Shown: piece after piece, positions 16,356 through 24,811 of the stretch
Numbering within the stretch: position 1 is the stretch's first letter
Layout of the letters: each line of letters starts with the position of its first letter
Assembly (NCBI RefSeq): GCF_000024925.1
Contig: NC_013521.1
Coordinates: forward strand, 3,906,001 to 3,970,000
Length of the DNA: 64,000 nucleotides
Direction: 5' to 3'
DNA from: Sanguibacter keddieii DSM 10542
Lineage (GTDB): Bacteria; Actinomycetota; Actinomycetes; Actinomycetales; Cellulomonadaceae
The notes under the pieces: model-generated
Told to the model about the DNA's origin: nothing
The model's database searches: none
The model's input: the letters and a program-made list of their open reading frames with translations, nothing else
Position numbers and translations under genes: made by a program

Positions 16356-17001
16356 CCCCGTCGGTCGCGAACCCGTCCATGCCGTCGTAGCCGTCGCCGT
16401 CCCGGCGCAGGCTCGCGCGGTACTGGGCGAGCTCGACCTCGGCCTTCCACCGCTCTCCTCGAGGGCGGAGCTCGGGCGGGAGCCACCCGCTCACGTCGCG
16501 CTGCCAGATGTGGCGCGCACGAGCACGTGGCTGGACCACCGCCGTCACGAGCAGCATGCCACCGAAGCCCGTCACGATGGCCTCGGGGGCCACCGCGAGC
16601 AACGGCGCGAGGAAGGGCAGGACTGCGACGAGACCCAAGAGCACCACGGCAGCCGCAACGATGCCGGTCCCGGTGCTCCGGAGCGCGTGGAACCGGCCGA
16701 GGAGGTCGTCCATCAGCCACGGCCGGTACTGCGCGGGCAGCCCGCGCTCACGCAGCCTGTACGCGAGCCACGGCCCCAGTGGCGGGTGCTCGCGCCACCG
16801 CAGCGCCCACCCGGCGCGCACCACCGACACCCCGTCGCCCAGCCGCACCGTCCGTGCGTCCGGCCCGGCGAGGTCGAGCAGCGTCCCGACGAGGTCCTCG
16901 CCGTAGGCGTAGCGCCACCGCCGCGGGTAGGCCCGCAGCCACAGCCGTGCTGTGCGCTCGGTCGTCGTCATCGTCGTGGTCCCCCTGCCAGCCATGCTCA
17001 C
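16339..17001 (-). CDS. Membrane protein in PadR operon
   Basis: A 220-residue protein with ARLWLRAYPRRWRYAYGEDLVGTLLDLAG near the start and two to three hydrophobic stretches around residues 110-160. It is clearly the paralogue of the next gene, pointing to a tandem duplication. The GTG at 17001 overlaps the padR stop as GTGA; the ATG at 16971 (before TTTERTARLW) has GGGG upstream and is an alternative. Genes in this position next to padR often encode the regulated membrane component; function unknown. Confidence 0.75.
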   Translation of the reverse strand: MSMAGRGTTTMTTTERTARLWLRAYPRRWRYAYGEDLVGTLLDLAGPDARTVRLGDGVSVVRAGWALRWREHPPLGPWLAYRLRERGLPAQYRPWLMDDLLGRFHALRSTGTGIVAAAVVLLGLVAVLPFLAPLLAVAPEAIVTGFGGMLLVTAVVQPRARARHIWQRDVSGWLPPELRPRGERWKAEVELAQYRASLRRDGDGYDGMDGFATDGGAGRG

Positions 17002-17351
17002 GCACCCCCTAGTGCTGGGCGTCCGAGCGCCCGTGGTCGGTCGAGCACCCGCTGCGCGCGGGCAGCGAGCCTCGCGAGGTTCTCGGTCTCGGTCTGCGCC
17101 GCCTGCGCGCCGAGGTCGGTCGCGCGGTAGTAGCGGCGCAGCCGACCGTCGACGATCTCCTCGCCGTCGGCGACGACGAACGCTGCGGCGAGCAGGCGGT
17201 CGAGGTTGCCGTACAGCGTCCCGGCGGCGAGCCTCACCTCGCCGCCCGAGATCTCGGCGACCTGCTTGATGACGCCGTAGCCGTGCTGGCGCTCCTGCAC
17301 GAGCGTGAGCAGGATGAGGTACGCCTGCTGCGTCATCTTGAACGAGGTCAT
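16998..17351 (-). CDS. PadR family transcriptional regulator
   Basis: A 117-residue winged-helix regulator: KMTQQAYLILLTLVQERQHGYGVIKQVAEISGGEV and AGTLYGNLDRLLAAAFV are the PadR core, followed by RRYYRATDLG and a C-terminal dimer helix. The ATG at 17351 is preceded in frame by a GTG; either is possible. It leads an operon with two membrane proteins. A perfect 16-bp palindrome lies 17 nt before the start, a probable autoregulatory operator. Confidence 0.92.
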   Translation of the reverse strand: MTSFKMTQQAYLILLTLVQERQHGYGVIKQVAEISGGEVRLAAGTLYGNLDRLLAAAFVVADGEEIVDGRLRRYYRATDLGAQAAQTETENLARLAARAQRVLDRPRALGRPALGGA

Positions 17352-17368
17352 CACCCGACCGTAGCCAC

Positions 17369-17384
17369 GACGATATATATCGTC
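17369..17384. promoter_or_regulatory. Perfect 16-bp palindrome GACGATATATATCGTC, probable PadR operator
   Basis: This AT-centred palindrome lies just upstream of padR, in the divergent gap with the small membrane ORF. PadR proteins bind short AT-centred dyads and usually repress their own operon. It would overlap a −10 region. Confidence 0.7.
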
Positions 17385-17488
17385 AAGCGAACTATGCGGG
17401 TGCGCGCGACCAGGCTGTGCGCTCGACCTTCACACGAACCCGTGGCGACCTGACCGACCCGGTCACACCCATACCGGACACTTGGTGC

Positions 17489-17716
17489 ATGCGTGCCTCA
17501 CCGCCACACCCCACCGCCCGACCGCCTCTCGACGCCCGCTCGGCTCGCGCCCCACGACGGTGGCTGTGGGTGGTCTCGGCGACGTGCCTCGTCGCCCTCG
17601 GCACGGGCGCTGCGATCGGGTACTCGCTCACCCGCGACACGCACGTCGGCCGCGGCTCGGTCGGGAACGCGCACGCACCCGAGCACGAGGTGCCGCCTGC
17701 TCAGACCTTGGCGTGA
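17489..17716 (+). CDS. Small single-pass membrane protein, hypothetical
   Basis: A 75-residue frame: a basic, Pro-rich N-terminus (about 25 residues), one hydrophobic helix (WLWVVSATCLVALGTGAAIGYSL) and a polar tail. This topology makes it plausible as a real small protein. The ATG has no visible ribosome site; the same frame opens 72 nt earlier. Its last 16 nt overlap the end of the convergent DUF1206 gene. It could be spurious. Confidence 0.4.
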   Translation: MRASPPHPTARPPLDARSARAPRRWLWVVSATCLVALGTGAAIGYSLTRDTHVGRGSVGNAHAPEHEVPPAQTLA

Positions 17717-18471
17717 CGCGCCCGGCCGAAGGCGTAGACGCCGTAGGCGGCAAAACCGATCGCGACGAGCGTGAGGATCACGGCGCCGTAGGGAAGTCCT
17801 GCGAGCGCGTGGAGCGCGGAGTCGAGACCCTCGGCCTGCTCCGGGTCGCTCTGCACCGCGGCGACCACGAGCAGCACACCGACCACACCGAGCGCGGCCC
17901 CCTTGCCGACGTAGCCGACCCGACCGGCACGGCGGACCCAGCGTGACGGGCTCGACTCGAGGTCCTCGAGGAACTTCTCCTTCCAGCCCTTCACCACGTG
18001 GTAGACGCCGACCGCGACCACACCGACCCCGGCGACCCCCACGAGCACGCGACCCGCGCCCGACGACATCAGGCTCGACGTGGCGCTGCTGGACCCGCCG
18101 CCGGAGTCGCTGGTCAGCACCGTCACGGTGGTGAAGGCGAGCACACCGTAGGTCACGGCCTTGGCGGCGGCCTTGACGCGGTCCTTGGCCTCGCCCCAGG
18201 CGATCGCCTCGGTGGCCTGCCACAGCGCGAGCAGCACGAAGCCGACGAGCAGCACCCAGAGCAGCACCTGACCGGCGCCGTCGCCGGCGAGCTTCTGGAG
18301 CGCGCCCTCCTGGTCGGCCTGCTCGCCGCCGGAGGTCCACGCCAGCTGGACGGTCACCCAGGCCAGCAGGAGGTGCAGGACACCGCTCGCGGCGTACCCG
18401 AGCCGGGCGCCCTTCTCGACGAGGGGGTGGTCGCCGGCGCGGGAGGCTGCTTGCTGCACGTGTCCAGTCAT
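17701..18471 (-). CDS. DUF1206 domain membrane protein
   Basis: A 256-residue protein with six hydrophobic segments in three pairs. DUF1206 repeats are visible as ARLGYAASGVLHLLLAW, GAGRVLVGVAGVGVVAVGVYHVVKG and RVGYVGKGAALGVVGVLLV, each starting with an R-x-GY/G-x-G element. The ATG at 18471 gives MTGHVQQAASRAGDHPLVEKGAR; the frame extends upstream without a sensible start. Function unknown, predicted in the cytoplasmic membrane; a single-gene unit. Confidence 0.85.
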   Translation of the reverse strand: MTGHVQQAASRAGDHPLVEKGARLGYAASGVLHLLLAWVTVQLAWTSGGEQADQEGALQKLAGDGAGQVLLWVLLVGFVLLALWQATEAIAWGEAKDRVKAAAKAVTYGVLAFTTVTVLTSDSGGGSSSATSSLMSSGAGRVLVGVAGVGVVAVGVYHVVKGWKEKFLEDLESSPSRWVRRAGRVGYVGKGAALGVVGVLLVVAAVQSDPEQAEGLDSALHALAGLPYGAVILTLVAIGFAAYGVYAFGRARHAKV

Positions 18472-18600
18472 GCGACGAGCCTGGCACCGGGTGACTCTCA
18501 GCGCACGCCCAGGCGCCGCCGACGTGACGCCCGCCACGTCGGCGCGAGCACCCGACGGTCAGCGGGAACGGCGAAGACCGGGCCTAGAGCCCGCCAGCCC

Positions 18601-19554
18601 TCAGAGCTCGGCGCCCGTGAGCCTGCGGTAGGCGTCGAGATACCGGGCACGCGTCGTCTCGACGACCTCGTCCGACAGGAGCGGCGGTGCGTCGACGCCG
18701 TCCTTGTCCCACCCGGACTCGGCCGAGACCAGCCAGTCGCGGATCGGCTGCTTGTCGAAGCTCGGCTGGGACTGCCCCGGGACCCAGCGGTCGGCGGCCC
18801 AGAAGCGCGAGGAGTCGGGGGTGAGCACCTCGTCGCCGAGGATGATCTCGCCCGTCGCCGGGTCGACCCCGAACTCGAGCTTGGTGTCGGCGAGGATGAT
18901 GCCGCGCTCGCGAGCGATGCCCTCGGCCCGCGCGTAGACGGCCAGGGTCAGGTCGCGCAGCCTGGTCGCGTCTTCCAGCCCGATGGTCGAGGCCACGACC
19001 TCGAAGCTGACGTTCTCGTCGTGCTCGCCGACCTCGGCCTTGGTGGCCGGCGTGAAGATGGGCTCGGGCAGGCGTGAGCCGTCGACGAGCCCCTCGGGCA
19101 GCGGCACCTCGCACACGGAGCGGCTCTGCCGGTACTCGACGAGGCCCGACCCGGTGAGGTACCCGCGGACCACGCACTCGACCGGGAACATCTCGAGTCG
19201 GCGGCAGACCATGGCGCGCCCTGCGACGGCGTCGGGCACGAGGCCGTCGCCGGGCATCGAGGACGCCTCGACGCTGACGACGTGGTTACCGACGATGTCG
19301 GTGAGCTGCTCGAACCACCACAGGCTGAGCTGGGTGAGCACGGTGCCCTTGTCGGGGATCCCGGGGCTGAGCACGTGGTCGTAGGCGCTCACGCGGTCCG
19401 AGGCGACGACGAGCACCACGTCGCCGAGGGGGTGCACACCGCCGTAGTGGGCGAGGTCGGGCTCGTAGAGGTCGCGGACCTTGCCGGAGTAGACGTGCCG
19501 CCAGCCAGTGAGGTGGAGCGGCGCGTCGTCCGGCGACTGTACCTGCGCGCTCAT
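18601..19554 (-). CDS. purC: Phosphoribosylaminoimidazole-succinocarboxamide synthase
   Basis: A 317-residue SAICAR synthetase joining aspartate to CAIR in purine synthesis. YSGKVRDLYEP, VASDRVSAYDHVL, CVVRGYLTGSGLVEYR, LADTKLEFGVDPATGEIILGDEVLTPDSSRFW and SFDKQPIRDWL are all present. It is the long, eukaryote-like form common in actinobacteria. The ATG overlaps the purD stop by ATGA, so purD-purC are coupled. Confidence 0.96.
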   Translation of the reverse strand: MSAQVQSPDDAPLHLTGWRHVYSGKVRDLYEPDLAHYGGVHPLGDVVLVVASDRVSAYDHVLSPGIPDKGTVLTQLSLWWFEQLTDIVGNHVVSVEASSMPGDGLVPDAVAGRAMVCRRLEMFPVECVVRGYLTGSGLVEYRQSRSVCEVPLPEGLVDGSRLPEPIFTPATKAEVGEHDENVSFEVVASTIGLEDATRLRDLTLAVYARAEGIARERGIILADTKLEFGVDPATGEIILGDEVLTPDSSRFWAADRWVPGQSQPSFDKQPIRDWLVSAESGWDKDGVDAPPLLSDEVVETTRARYLDAYRRLTGAEL

Positions 19555-20840
19555 CGGGCGTCCGCCGCAGCCTGCTCGGCGATGTCGGTGCGGTGGTGCG
19601 AGCCCGGCAGCACGATGCGGTCGACCCCCGAGTACGCCAGGCGTCGTGCCTCGGCGAGCGTCTCGCCGACACCCACGACGGAGAGCACCCGGCCGCCCGC
19701 GCTGCGCAGCACGCCCTCGTCGTCCGTCGACGTGCCCGCGTGCAGCACGTGCACCCCGGGCAGGTTCTCCGCCTCGGAGACGCCCGTGACCGGGCCGCCG
19801 GTCTGCGGGGCAGCGGGGTACCCGCCCGAGGCGATCACCACGGTGACGGCCGCGTCGTCGCGCCAGTGCAGCGGCGGCAGCTCGTCGAGGTGCCCGGTCG
19901 AGGCGGACAGCAGCAGAGCGGAGAGCGGCGTCTCGAGGCGCGAGAGCACCACCTGGGTCTCCGGGTCGCCGAAGCGCGCGTTGAACTCGATGACGCGGGT
20001 GCCACGGCTGGTGAGCGCGAGCCCCACGTAGAGCACCCCGACGAAGGGGATCCCGCGCGAGCGCATCTCGTCGACCGTCGGCTGCGCGATCCGCGTCAGC
20101 ACCTCGTCGGTCAGGCCCTCCGGGGCCCACGGCAGCGGGCTGTACGCGCCCATGCCGCCGGTGTTGGGGCCGGCGTCGCCGTCGAAGGCACGCTTGAAGT
20201 CCTGAGCCGGTGCGAGCGGGACGACGGTCTCGCCGTCGCTGATGCAGAACAGCGACACCTCGGGTCCGTCGAGGAACTCCTCGATGACCACGCGCGGGTC
20301 TCCCCCGCGGTCCGGGTTGGCGAAGCACTCCTGCGCGTGGCGCAGCGCCTCGAGCCTGTCGGTCGTGACGACGACGCCCTTGCCGGCGGCGAGCCCGTCG
20401 TCCTTGACCACGAAGGGCGGGCCGAAGGCGTCGAGCGCGTCGCCCACCTGGTCGACCGTCGAGCAGACGCGGGCCATCGCGGTCGGGACGTCCGCGGCGG
20501 CCATGACGTCCTTGGCGAAGGCCTTGGACCCCTCGAGGCGGGCGGCGTCGGCGCTCGGGCCGAAGACCGGCGTGCCCGTCGCGCGCACGGCGTCGGCGAC
20601 CCCGGCGACGAGCGGCGCCTCAGGACCGACGACCACGAGGTCGGCACCGATCTGCTCGGTGAGCGCGGCGACCGCGCTGCCGTCGAGCGCGTCGACCCGG
20701 TGCAGGGTCGCGAGCGCTGCGATGCCCGGGTTCCCGGGCGCCGCGTGCAGCTCGTGCGGTCCCCCGGCGGGGGTCTCCTGCGCGAGCGAGTGGACGATGG
20801 CGTGCTCACGAGCACCGGACCCGACGACAAGAATCTTCAC
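19551..20840 (-). CDS. purD: Phosphoribosylamine-glycine ligase
   Basis: A 429-residue ATP-grasp enzyme adding glycine to phosphoribosylamine. It has VVGSGAREHA at the start, LVVVGPEAPLVAGV, VKDDGLAAGKGVVV (ATP-grasp), GPNTGGMGAYSP and EFNARFGDPETQ. The GTG at 20840 gives KILVVGSG, the usual start, though its ribosome site is weak. It reads into purC. A strong hairpin separates it from purA upstream, so it probably has its own promoter. Confidence 0.95.
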   Translation of the reverse strand: MKILVVGSGAREHAIVHSLAQETPAGGPHELHAAPGNPGIAALATLHRVDALDGSAVAALTEQIGADLVVVGPEAPLVAGVADAVRATGTPVFGPSADAARLEGSKAFAKDVMAAADVPTAMARVCSTVDQVGDALDAFGPPFVVKDDGLAAGKGVVVTTDRLEALRHAQECFANPDRGGDPRVVIEEFLDGPEVSLFCISDGETVVPLAPAQDFKRAFDGDAGPNTGGMGAYSPLPWAPEGLTDEVLTRIAQPTVDEMRSRGIPFVGVLYVGLALTSRGTRVIEFNARFGDPETQVVLSRLETPLSALLLSASTGHLDELPPLHWRDDAAVTVVIASGGYPAAPQTGGPVTGVSEAENLPGVHVLHAGTSTDDEGVLRSAGGRVLSVVGVGETLAEARRLAYSGVDRIVLPGSHHRTDIAEQAAADAR

Positions 20841-20876
20841 GAGACGTGAGTCTACTGATGACGTCCGGACGCAGGG

Positions 20877-20912
20877 ACGGGCGGGACCCGTCCTGAGACA
20901 GGTCCCGCCCGT
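20877..20912. terminator. Terminator hairpin downstream of purA
   Basis: Twelve-base arms (ACGGGCGGGACC and complement) with a 12-nt loop lie between the purA stop and the purD start, on the same strand. No T-tract follows, so this is a probable high-GC terminator. Confidence 0.7.
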
Positions 20913-20925
20913 TCGTGCTGATGCT

Positions 20926-20950
20926 GCTGGTGCTGGTGCTGGTGCTGGTG
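20926..20950. repeat. 6-bp microsatellite (GCTGGT)n downstream of purA
   Basis: Four perfect units of GCTGGT plus a partial fifth lie 10-35 nt after the purA stop, before the terminator. Together with similar repeats at other gene ends it forms part of a pattern described in the findings. Confidence 0.75.
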
Positions 20951-20959
20951 CGTCGAGCC

Positions 20960-22249
20960 TCAGTCGTCGATGAGGTCGTGGCGCTGGATCGTGGCCTCGC
21001 GGCCGGGGCCGACGCCGATCGAGGAGATCCGTGCACCGGACATCGCCTCGAGGGCGAGGACGTACGCCTTCGCGTTCTCGGGGAGCTCGTCGAAGGTGCG
21101 CACGCCGGAGATGTCCTCGGTCCAGCCGGGGAACTCTTCGTAGATCGGCGTCGCGTGGTGGAAGGCGCTCTGGTCGGTCGGCATCTCGTCGTAGCGGACA
21201 CCGTCGACGTCGTATGCGACGCAGACCGGGATCTTCTCGATGCCGGTGAGCACGTCCAGCTTGGTCATCACGAGGTCCGTGAGGCCGTTGACGCGCGAGG
21301 CGTACCGGGCGATCACGGCGTCGTACCAGCCGCAGCGGCGGGCACGGCCGGTGGTCACGCCGACCTCGCCGCCGACGCGGGCGAGGAAGGAGCCCCACTC
21401 GTCGAAGAGCTCGGTCGGGAACGGGCCCTCACCCACGCGGGTGGTGTACGCCTTGATGACGCCGACCACGCGGTCGATGCGCGTCGGGCCGATGCCCGCA
21501 CCCGTGAGCACGCCGCCGGCGGTCGCGTTGGACGACGTGACGAAGGGGTACGTGCCGTGGTCGATGTCGAGCATCGTGGCCTGGCCGCCCTCGAAGAGCA
21601 CCGTCTTGCCCTCGTCGAGCGCGGTGTTGAGCACGAGCGAGGTGTCCGCGACCATCGGGCGCAGGCGCTCGGCGTACTGCATGAGCTCCTCGACCGTCTC
21701 GTCGACGGTGATCGCGCGCCGGTTGTAGACCTTCACGAGCAGGTGGTTCTTCTGCTCGAGGGCGCCCTCGACCTTGGCGCGCAGGATCTTCTCGTCGAAG
21801 AGGTCCCAGACGCGGATGCCGACGCGGTTGATCTTGTCGGAGTACGTCGGGCCGATCCCGCGACCGGTCGTGCCGATCTTGCGCTTGCCGAGGAAGCGCT
21901 CGGTGACCTTGTCCATGATGCGGTTGTACGGCGCGATGACGTGCGCGCTGCCGGACACCAGCAGGCGCGAGACGTCGACGCCACGCGCGATGAGCGCGTC
22001 GAGCTCTTGGTAGAGGACCTCGATGTCGATGACGACACCGTTGCCGATGACGGGGGTGACGCCAGGCGAGAGGATCCCGGAGGGCAGCAGGTGCAGGGCG
22101 TACTTGTCGCCGTTGATGACGACCGTGTGCCCGGCGTTGTTCCCGCCGTTGAACTTCACGACGTAGTCGACCCGAGAGCCGAGCTGGTCCGTCGCCTTGC
22201 CCTTGCCTTCGTCGCCCCACTGGGCACCGACGACGATCACGGCTGGCAT
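20960..22249 (-). CDS. purA: Adenylosuccinate synthetase
   Basis: A 429-residue GTP-dependent enzyme converting IMP to adenylosuccinate. The N-terminus has the P-loop-like [61 protein letters not shown] and [12 protein letters not shown] follow. The ATG at 22249 is used because [16 protein letters not shown] is the normal start, with GGTGGGG upstream. A TAAACT −10-like hexamer lies about 100 nt upstream. Single gene. Confidence 0.97.
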   Translation of the reverse strand: MPAVIVVGAQWGDEGKGKATDQLGSRVDYVVKFNGGNNAGHTVVINGDKYALHLLPSGILSPGVTPVIGNGVVIDIEVLYQELDALIARGVDVSRLLVSGSAHVIAPYNRIMDKVTERFLGKRKIGTTGRGIGPTYSDKINRVGIRVWDLFDEKILRAKVEGALEQKNHLLVKVYNRRAITVDETVEELMQYAERLRPMVADTSLVLNTALDEGKTVLFEGGQATMLDIDHGTYPFVTSSNATAGGVLTGAGIGPTRIDRVVGVIKAYTTRVGEGPFPTELFDEWGSFLARVGGEVGVTTGRARRCGWYDAVIARYASRVNGLTDLVMTKLDVLTGIEKIPVCVAYDVDGVRYDEMPTDQSAFHHATPIYEEFPGWTEDISGVRTFDELPENAKAYVLALEAMSGARISSIGVGPGREATIQRHDLIDD

Positions 22250-22400
22250 GGAATCCCCACCTTCAACCTGCCTGTCTGTGGGCAGCACAGCGGCTCGACT
22301 TCGCGCTGGTGCTCGGGACTCTCGGGCGGCAGTGACCCGATCTCCCCGGCGAGTTTACCGTTTGTCGCAGTTCGGCGCACCGCGCCCTCGGGGGTGGGGG

Positions 22401-22841
22401 TCAGCGCAGGGCGGCGACGGCGTCGGCCGAGACGCCGGAGTCCACGAGGAAGGTCTGGCAGCGGGCGGCCTCGTCGTCCTCGCCGATCGCCTCGGCGGCC
22501 TCCGCGAGCGCGAGCAGCGCCCGCAGGAACCCCTGGTTGGGGGCGTGCGTGACGGGGATCGGACCCTGGCCGCGCCAGCCGGCGCGGCGCAGCGAGTCGA
22601 GGCCGCGGTGGTAGCCGGTGCGTGCGAAGGCGTACGCGGTGACGTCGTCGCCGCGGTCCAGCGCGCCCTCGGCGAGCAGCGCCCAGGCGTAGGACGACGA
22701 CGGCACGTCGCGGGCGACGTCCTGCGCGCTGCGACCGCCGTCGATCTCCGCGCGGGCGGCGACGTCGGGGTGGTCGGCGCCGAGCAGGGTGGGTGCGGGG
22801 CCGAGGAGGTTCGCGGACGGGTCGAGGGGTGCGTGGCTCAT
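22401..22841 (-). CDS. DUF3151 family protein
   Basis: A 146-residue protein with the pattern NLLGPAPTLL, VARDVPSSSYAWALLAEGAL, AYAFARTGYHRGLDSLRRAGWRGQGPIPV and NQGFLRALLALAEAA. This helical family is restricted to actinobacteria and usually lies near purA and fbaA, as here; function unknown. The ATG at 22841 is chosen over one 9 nt upstream. Confidence 0.88.
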   Translation of the reverse strand: MSHAPLDPSANLLGPAPTLLGADHPDVAARAEIDGGRSAQDVARDVPSSSYAWALLAEGALDRGDDVTAYAFARTGYHRGLDSLRRAGWRGQGPIPVTHAPNQGFLRALLALAEAAEAIGEDDEAARCQTFLVDSGVSADAVAALR

Positions 22842-22968
22842 GCGACCCATTGTGCCCCGTCCGTCCCGGCGGGCGTCGTGCGCCCCGTCGGGCCCTGCGG
22901 GCGTCCGTTGCCGAGTCGTGACCGGACCAGGGTGCGGCTGCCGGGGGGCGTCGATAGAGTCGGGCCTC

Positions 22969-23343
22969 ATGATCGAGATCGCGACCTCACCTGCGACCAC
23001 CACCCTCGTGATCGCCGGTGATCTCGACCTCGCCGAGCGGGACCAGTTCCCCGAGATCGCCGCGCGCGTGGTCGGCCTGCGCCGCCAGCTGCTGGTCATC
23101 GACATGTGCCGCGTGACCTTCATGGACTCCACCGGCGCAGCGTTCCTCATCTCCCTCGCCGACTCCGGCCGCAAGCGCGGCGGAGCCACCGTGCTCCGCG
23201 GCTGCGACGACCGCGACCTGTTCGTCCTCGAGGTCTGCGGCGCCCTCGAGCTGTTCCGCATCGACCCGGACCACGCCTGCGCGCCCAAGACGCCGGCGAC
23301 GGGCGTCCCGGCGGTCGAGGAACGCCCCGGCCGGACCCGCTGA
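22969..23343 (+). CDS. STAS-domain anti-sigma factor antagonist
   Basis: A 124-residue SpoIIAA/RsbV-like protein. The fold is visible as TTLVIAGDLDLAERDQFP, then LLVIDMCRVTFMDSTGAAFLISL with the phosphorylatable serine in MDSTG. In partner switching such a protein binds an anti-sigma kinase when unphosphorylated and releases the sigma factor. The second STAS protein and the SpoIIE phosphatase 2.3-5 kb downstream are likely partners. It precedes the AIM24 operon by 154 nt. No anti-sigma kinase or sigma gene is in the window. Confidence 0.9.
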   Translation: MIEIATSPATTTLVIAGDLDLAERDQFPEIAARVVGLRRQLLVIDMCRVTFMDSTGAAFLISLADSGRKRGGATVLRGCDDRDLFVLEVCGALELFRIDPDHACAPKTPATGVPAVEERPGRTR

Positions 23344-23497
23344 GGCGGCCCGACCTCCGCACCACCGTCGCCCGAGGCGCGAGAGGTGGAGCACTCCCCA
23401 TGTCCTCGTCGGGCGCTCAGCCCCTACTGTCTCCATGATGTCGAGGGAGGGCGCGCAGCAGCGCAGCCCACCTCGAGGAACAGACGATGGAGACCAC

Positions 23498-24121
23498 GTG
23501 GCACAGCTACGGATGACCGGGCACAGAGTCCTGGTCGCGGACCTGCGGGGCGAGACGATCCGGGCGATCACCGGCTCGATGGTCGCCTACGAGGGCGACA
23601 TGACCTTCAAGAACGCCGGCATGGGCGGCGGCGACGGCTTCAAGGCCGCGTTCAAGCGCAAGATGACGGGCGAGTCGATCTCGCTCATGGAGATCAGCGG
23701 GACGGGCAGCGTCCACCTCGCGGTCGACGCCCAGCACATCACCCTGGTGAACCTGCAGGACGACACCATGAGCGTCGAGGCCTCCCAGCTCCTCGCGCTC
23801 GACGGGCCGCTGCGCACCGACGTAAAGTTCTCCGGGCTGCGCGGGGCCACGTCGGGTCAGGGGCTGTTCACCACGACGGTCTCGGGCACCGGGACGATCG
23901 CGCTGCTGTCCTCCGGAGGACCGCTCATCGCGCTCGGCGTGACCCAGCAGACCCCGCTGGTCGCCGACCCGGACGCGTTCGTCGCGTTCCACGGGCAGCT
24001 CAACCAGAGCTTCGTCACCGACGTGACGTGGCGGTCCGCGGTCGGCGGAGGCAGCGGCGAGGCCTTCTCGCTGCGGTTCGACGGCCACGGCGTGGTCTAC
24101 ATCCAGCCCGAGGAGCGGTAG
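23498..24121 (+). CDS. AIM24 family protein (1 of 3)
   Basis: A 207-residue beta-rich protein of the AIM24/TIGR00266 family. ITGSMVAYEGDMTFKN, ISGTGSVHLAVD, MSVEASQLLALDGPLR and SGQGLFTTTVSGTGTIALLSSGG are the repeat-like strands. The GTG at 23498 (VAQLRMTGHRV) has GGAG 6 nt upstream and is preferred over the upstream ATG. It heads three paralogues with gaps of 2 and 13 nt. Role unknown; the family is found in bacteria and mitochondria and forms a double-stranded beta-helix-like sandwich. Confidence 0.88.
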   Translation: MAQLRMTGHRVLVADLRGETIRAITGSMVAYEGDMTFKNAGMGGGDGFKAAFKRKMTGESISLMEISGTGSVHLAVDAQHITLVNLQDDTMSVEASQLLALDGPLRTDVKFSGLRGATSGQGLFTTTVSGTGTIALLSSGGPLIALGVTQQTPLVADPDAFVAFHGQLNQSFVTDVTWRSAVGGGSGEAFSLRFDGHGVVYIQPEER

Positions 24122-24123
24122 AG

Positions 24124-24798
24124 ATGACCCTGGAGATCGAGAACGGCAAGGTCCTCAAGGCCACCATCACCCCGGGCGCCCAGCTGACGGCGCGCAAGGG
24201 CAGCATGCTCTACTACCGCGGCGACGTGCGGTTCGTCCCGCACTCGATGGGCGGCGGGGGCGGCATGCCGGGCTTCGGCGCGGTGGCCGGCGCCGCCGGT
24301 CGGATGATGCAGGGCGAGCACGTCGCGATGATGACCGTCGAGGGCCAGGGCGAGTCCTACTTCGGCCACGAGGGCCTGTACGTGGACGTCGTGGAGCTCG
24401 ACGGGGTGAACCAGCTGACGGTCGAGGCCAGCCGGCTGCTGGCCCACGAGGGCTACCTGCAGACGTCGATCGTCCCGCTCACCGCCCAGGGCGGGGTGCG
24501 GGGCGCGGTCCGCGGCGCCGTCACCGGGCAGGGCATGTTCACCACCCAGCTGAGCGGCCAGGGCACCGTGGCGATCCTGTCGCACGGCGGCACCTTCGCC
24601 CTCGAGGTCGGCAACGGCCACCCCGAGGTGGTCGTCGACCCGCAGGCCTACGTGGGCCACCGCGGGCCGATCACCGTCGACCTCTCCGCGAAGGTCGGCT
24701 TCCGCGACGTGGTCGGCAAGGGGTCCGGCGAGGCCACCCAGCTGCGGTTCACCGGCCAGGGCACCGTGTGGGTCCAGGCGTCCGAGCAGAAGTTCTGA
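24124..24798 (+). CDS. AIM24 family protein (2 of 3)
   Basis: A 224-residue paralogue. ITPGAQLTARKGSMLYYRGDVRF is the family N-terminus, followed by a Gly/Met-rich insert (MGGGGGMPGFGAVAGAAGRMMQG, about residues 43-64), QLTVEASRLLAHEGYLQTS, GQGMFTTQLSGQGTVAILSHGG and a final LRFTGQGTVWVQ. The Gly-rich loop is typical of the most common AIM24 subtype. Start ATG 2 nt after the previous stop, so the genes are coupled. Confidence 0.9.
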   Translation: MTLEIENGKVLKATITPGAQLTARKGSMLYYRGDVRFVPHSMGGGGGMPGFGAVAGAAGRMMQGEHVAMMTVEGQGESYFGHEGLYVDVVELDGVNQLTVEASRLLAHEGYLQTSIVPLTAQGGVRGAVRGAVTGQGMFTTQLSGQGTVAILSHGGTFALEVGNGHPEVVVDPQAYVGHRGPITVDLSAKVGFRDVVGKGSGEATQLRFTGQGTVWVQASEQKF

Positions 24799-24811
24799 GC
24801 AGGAGAACGAC

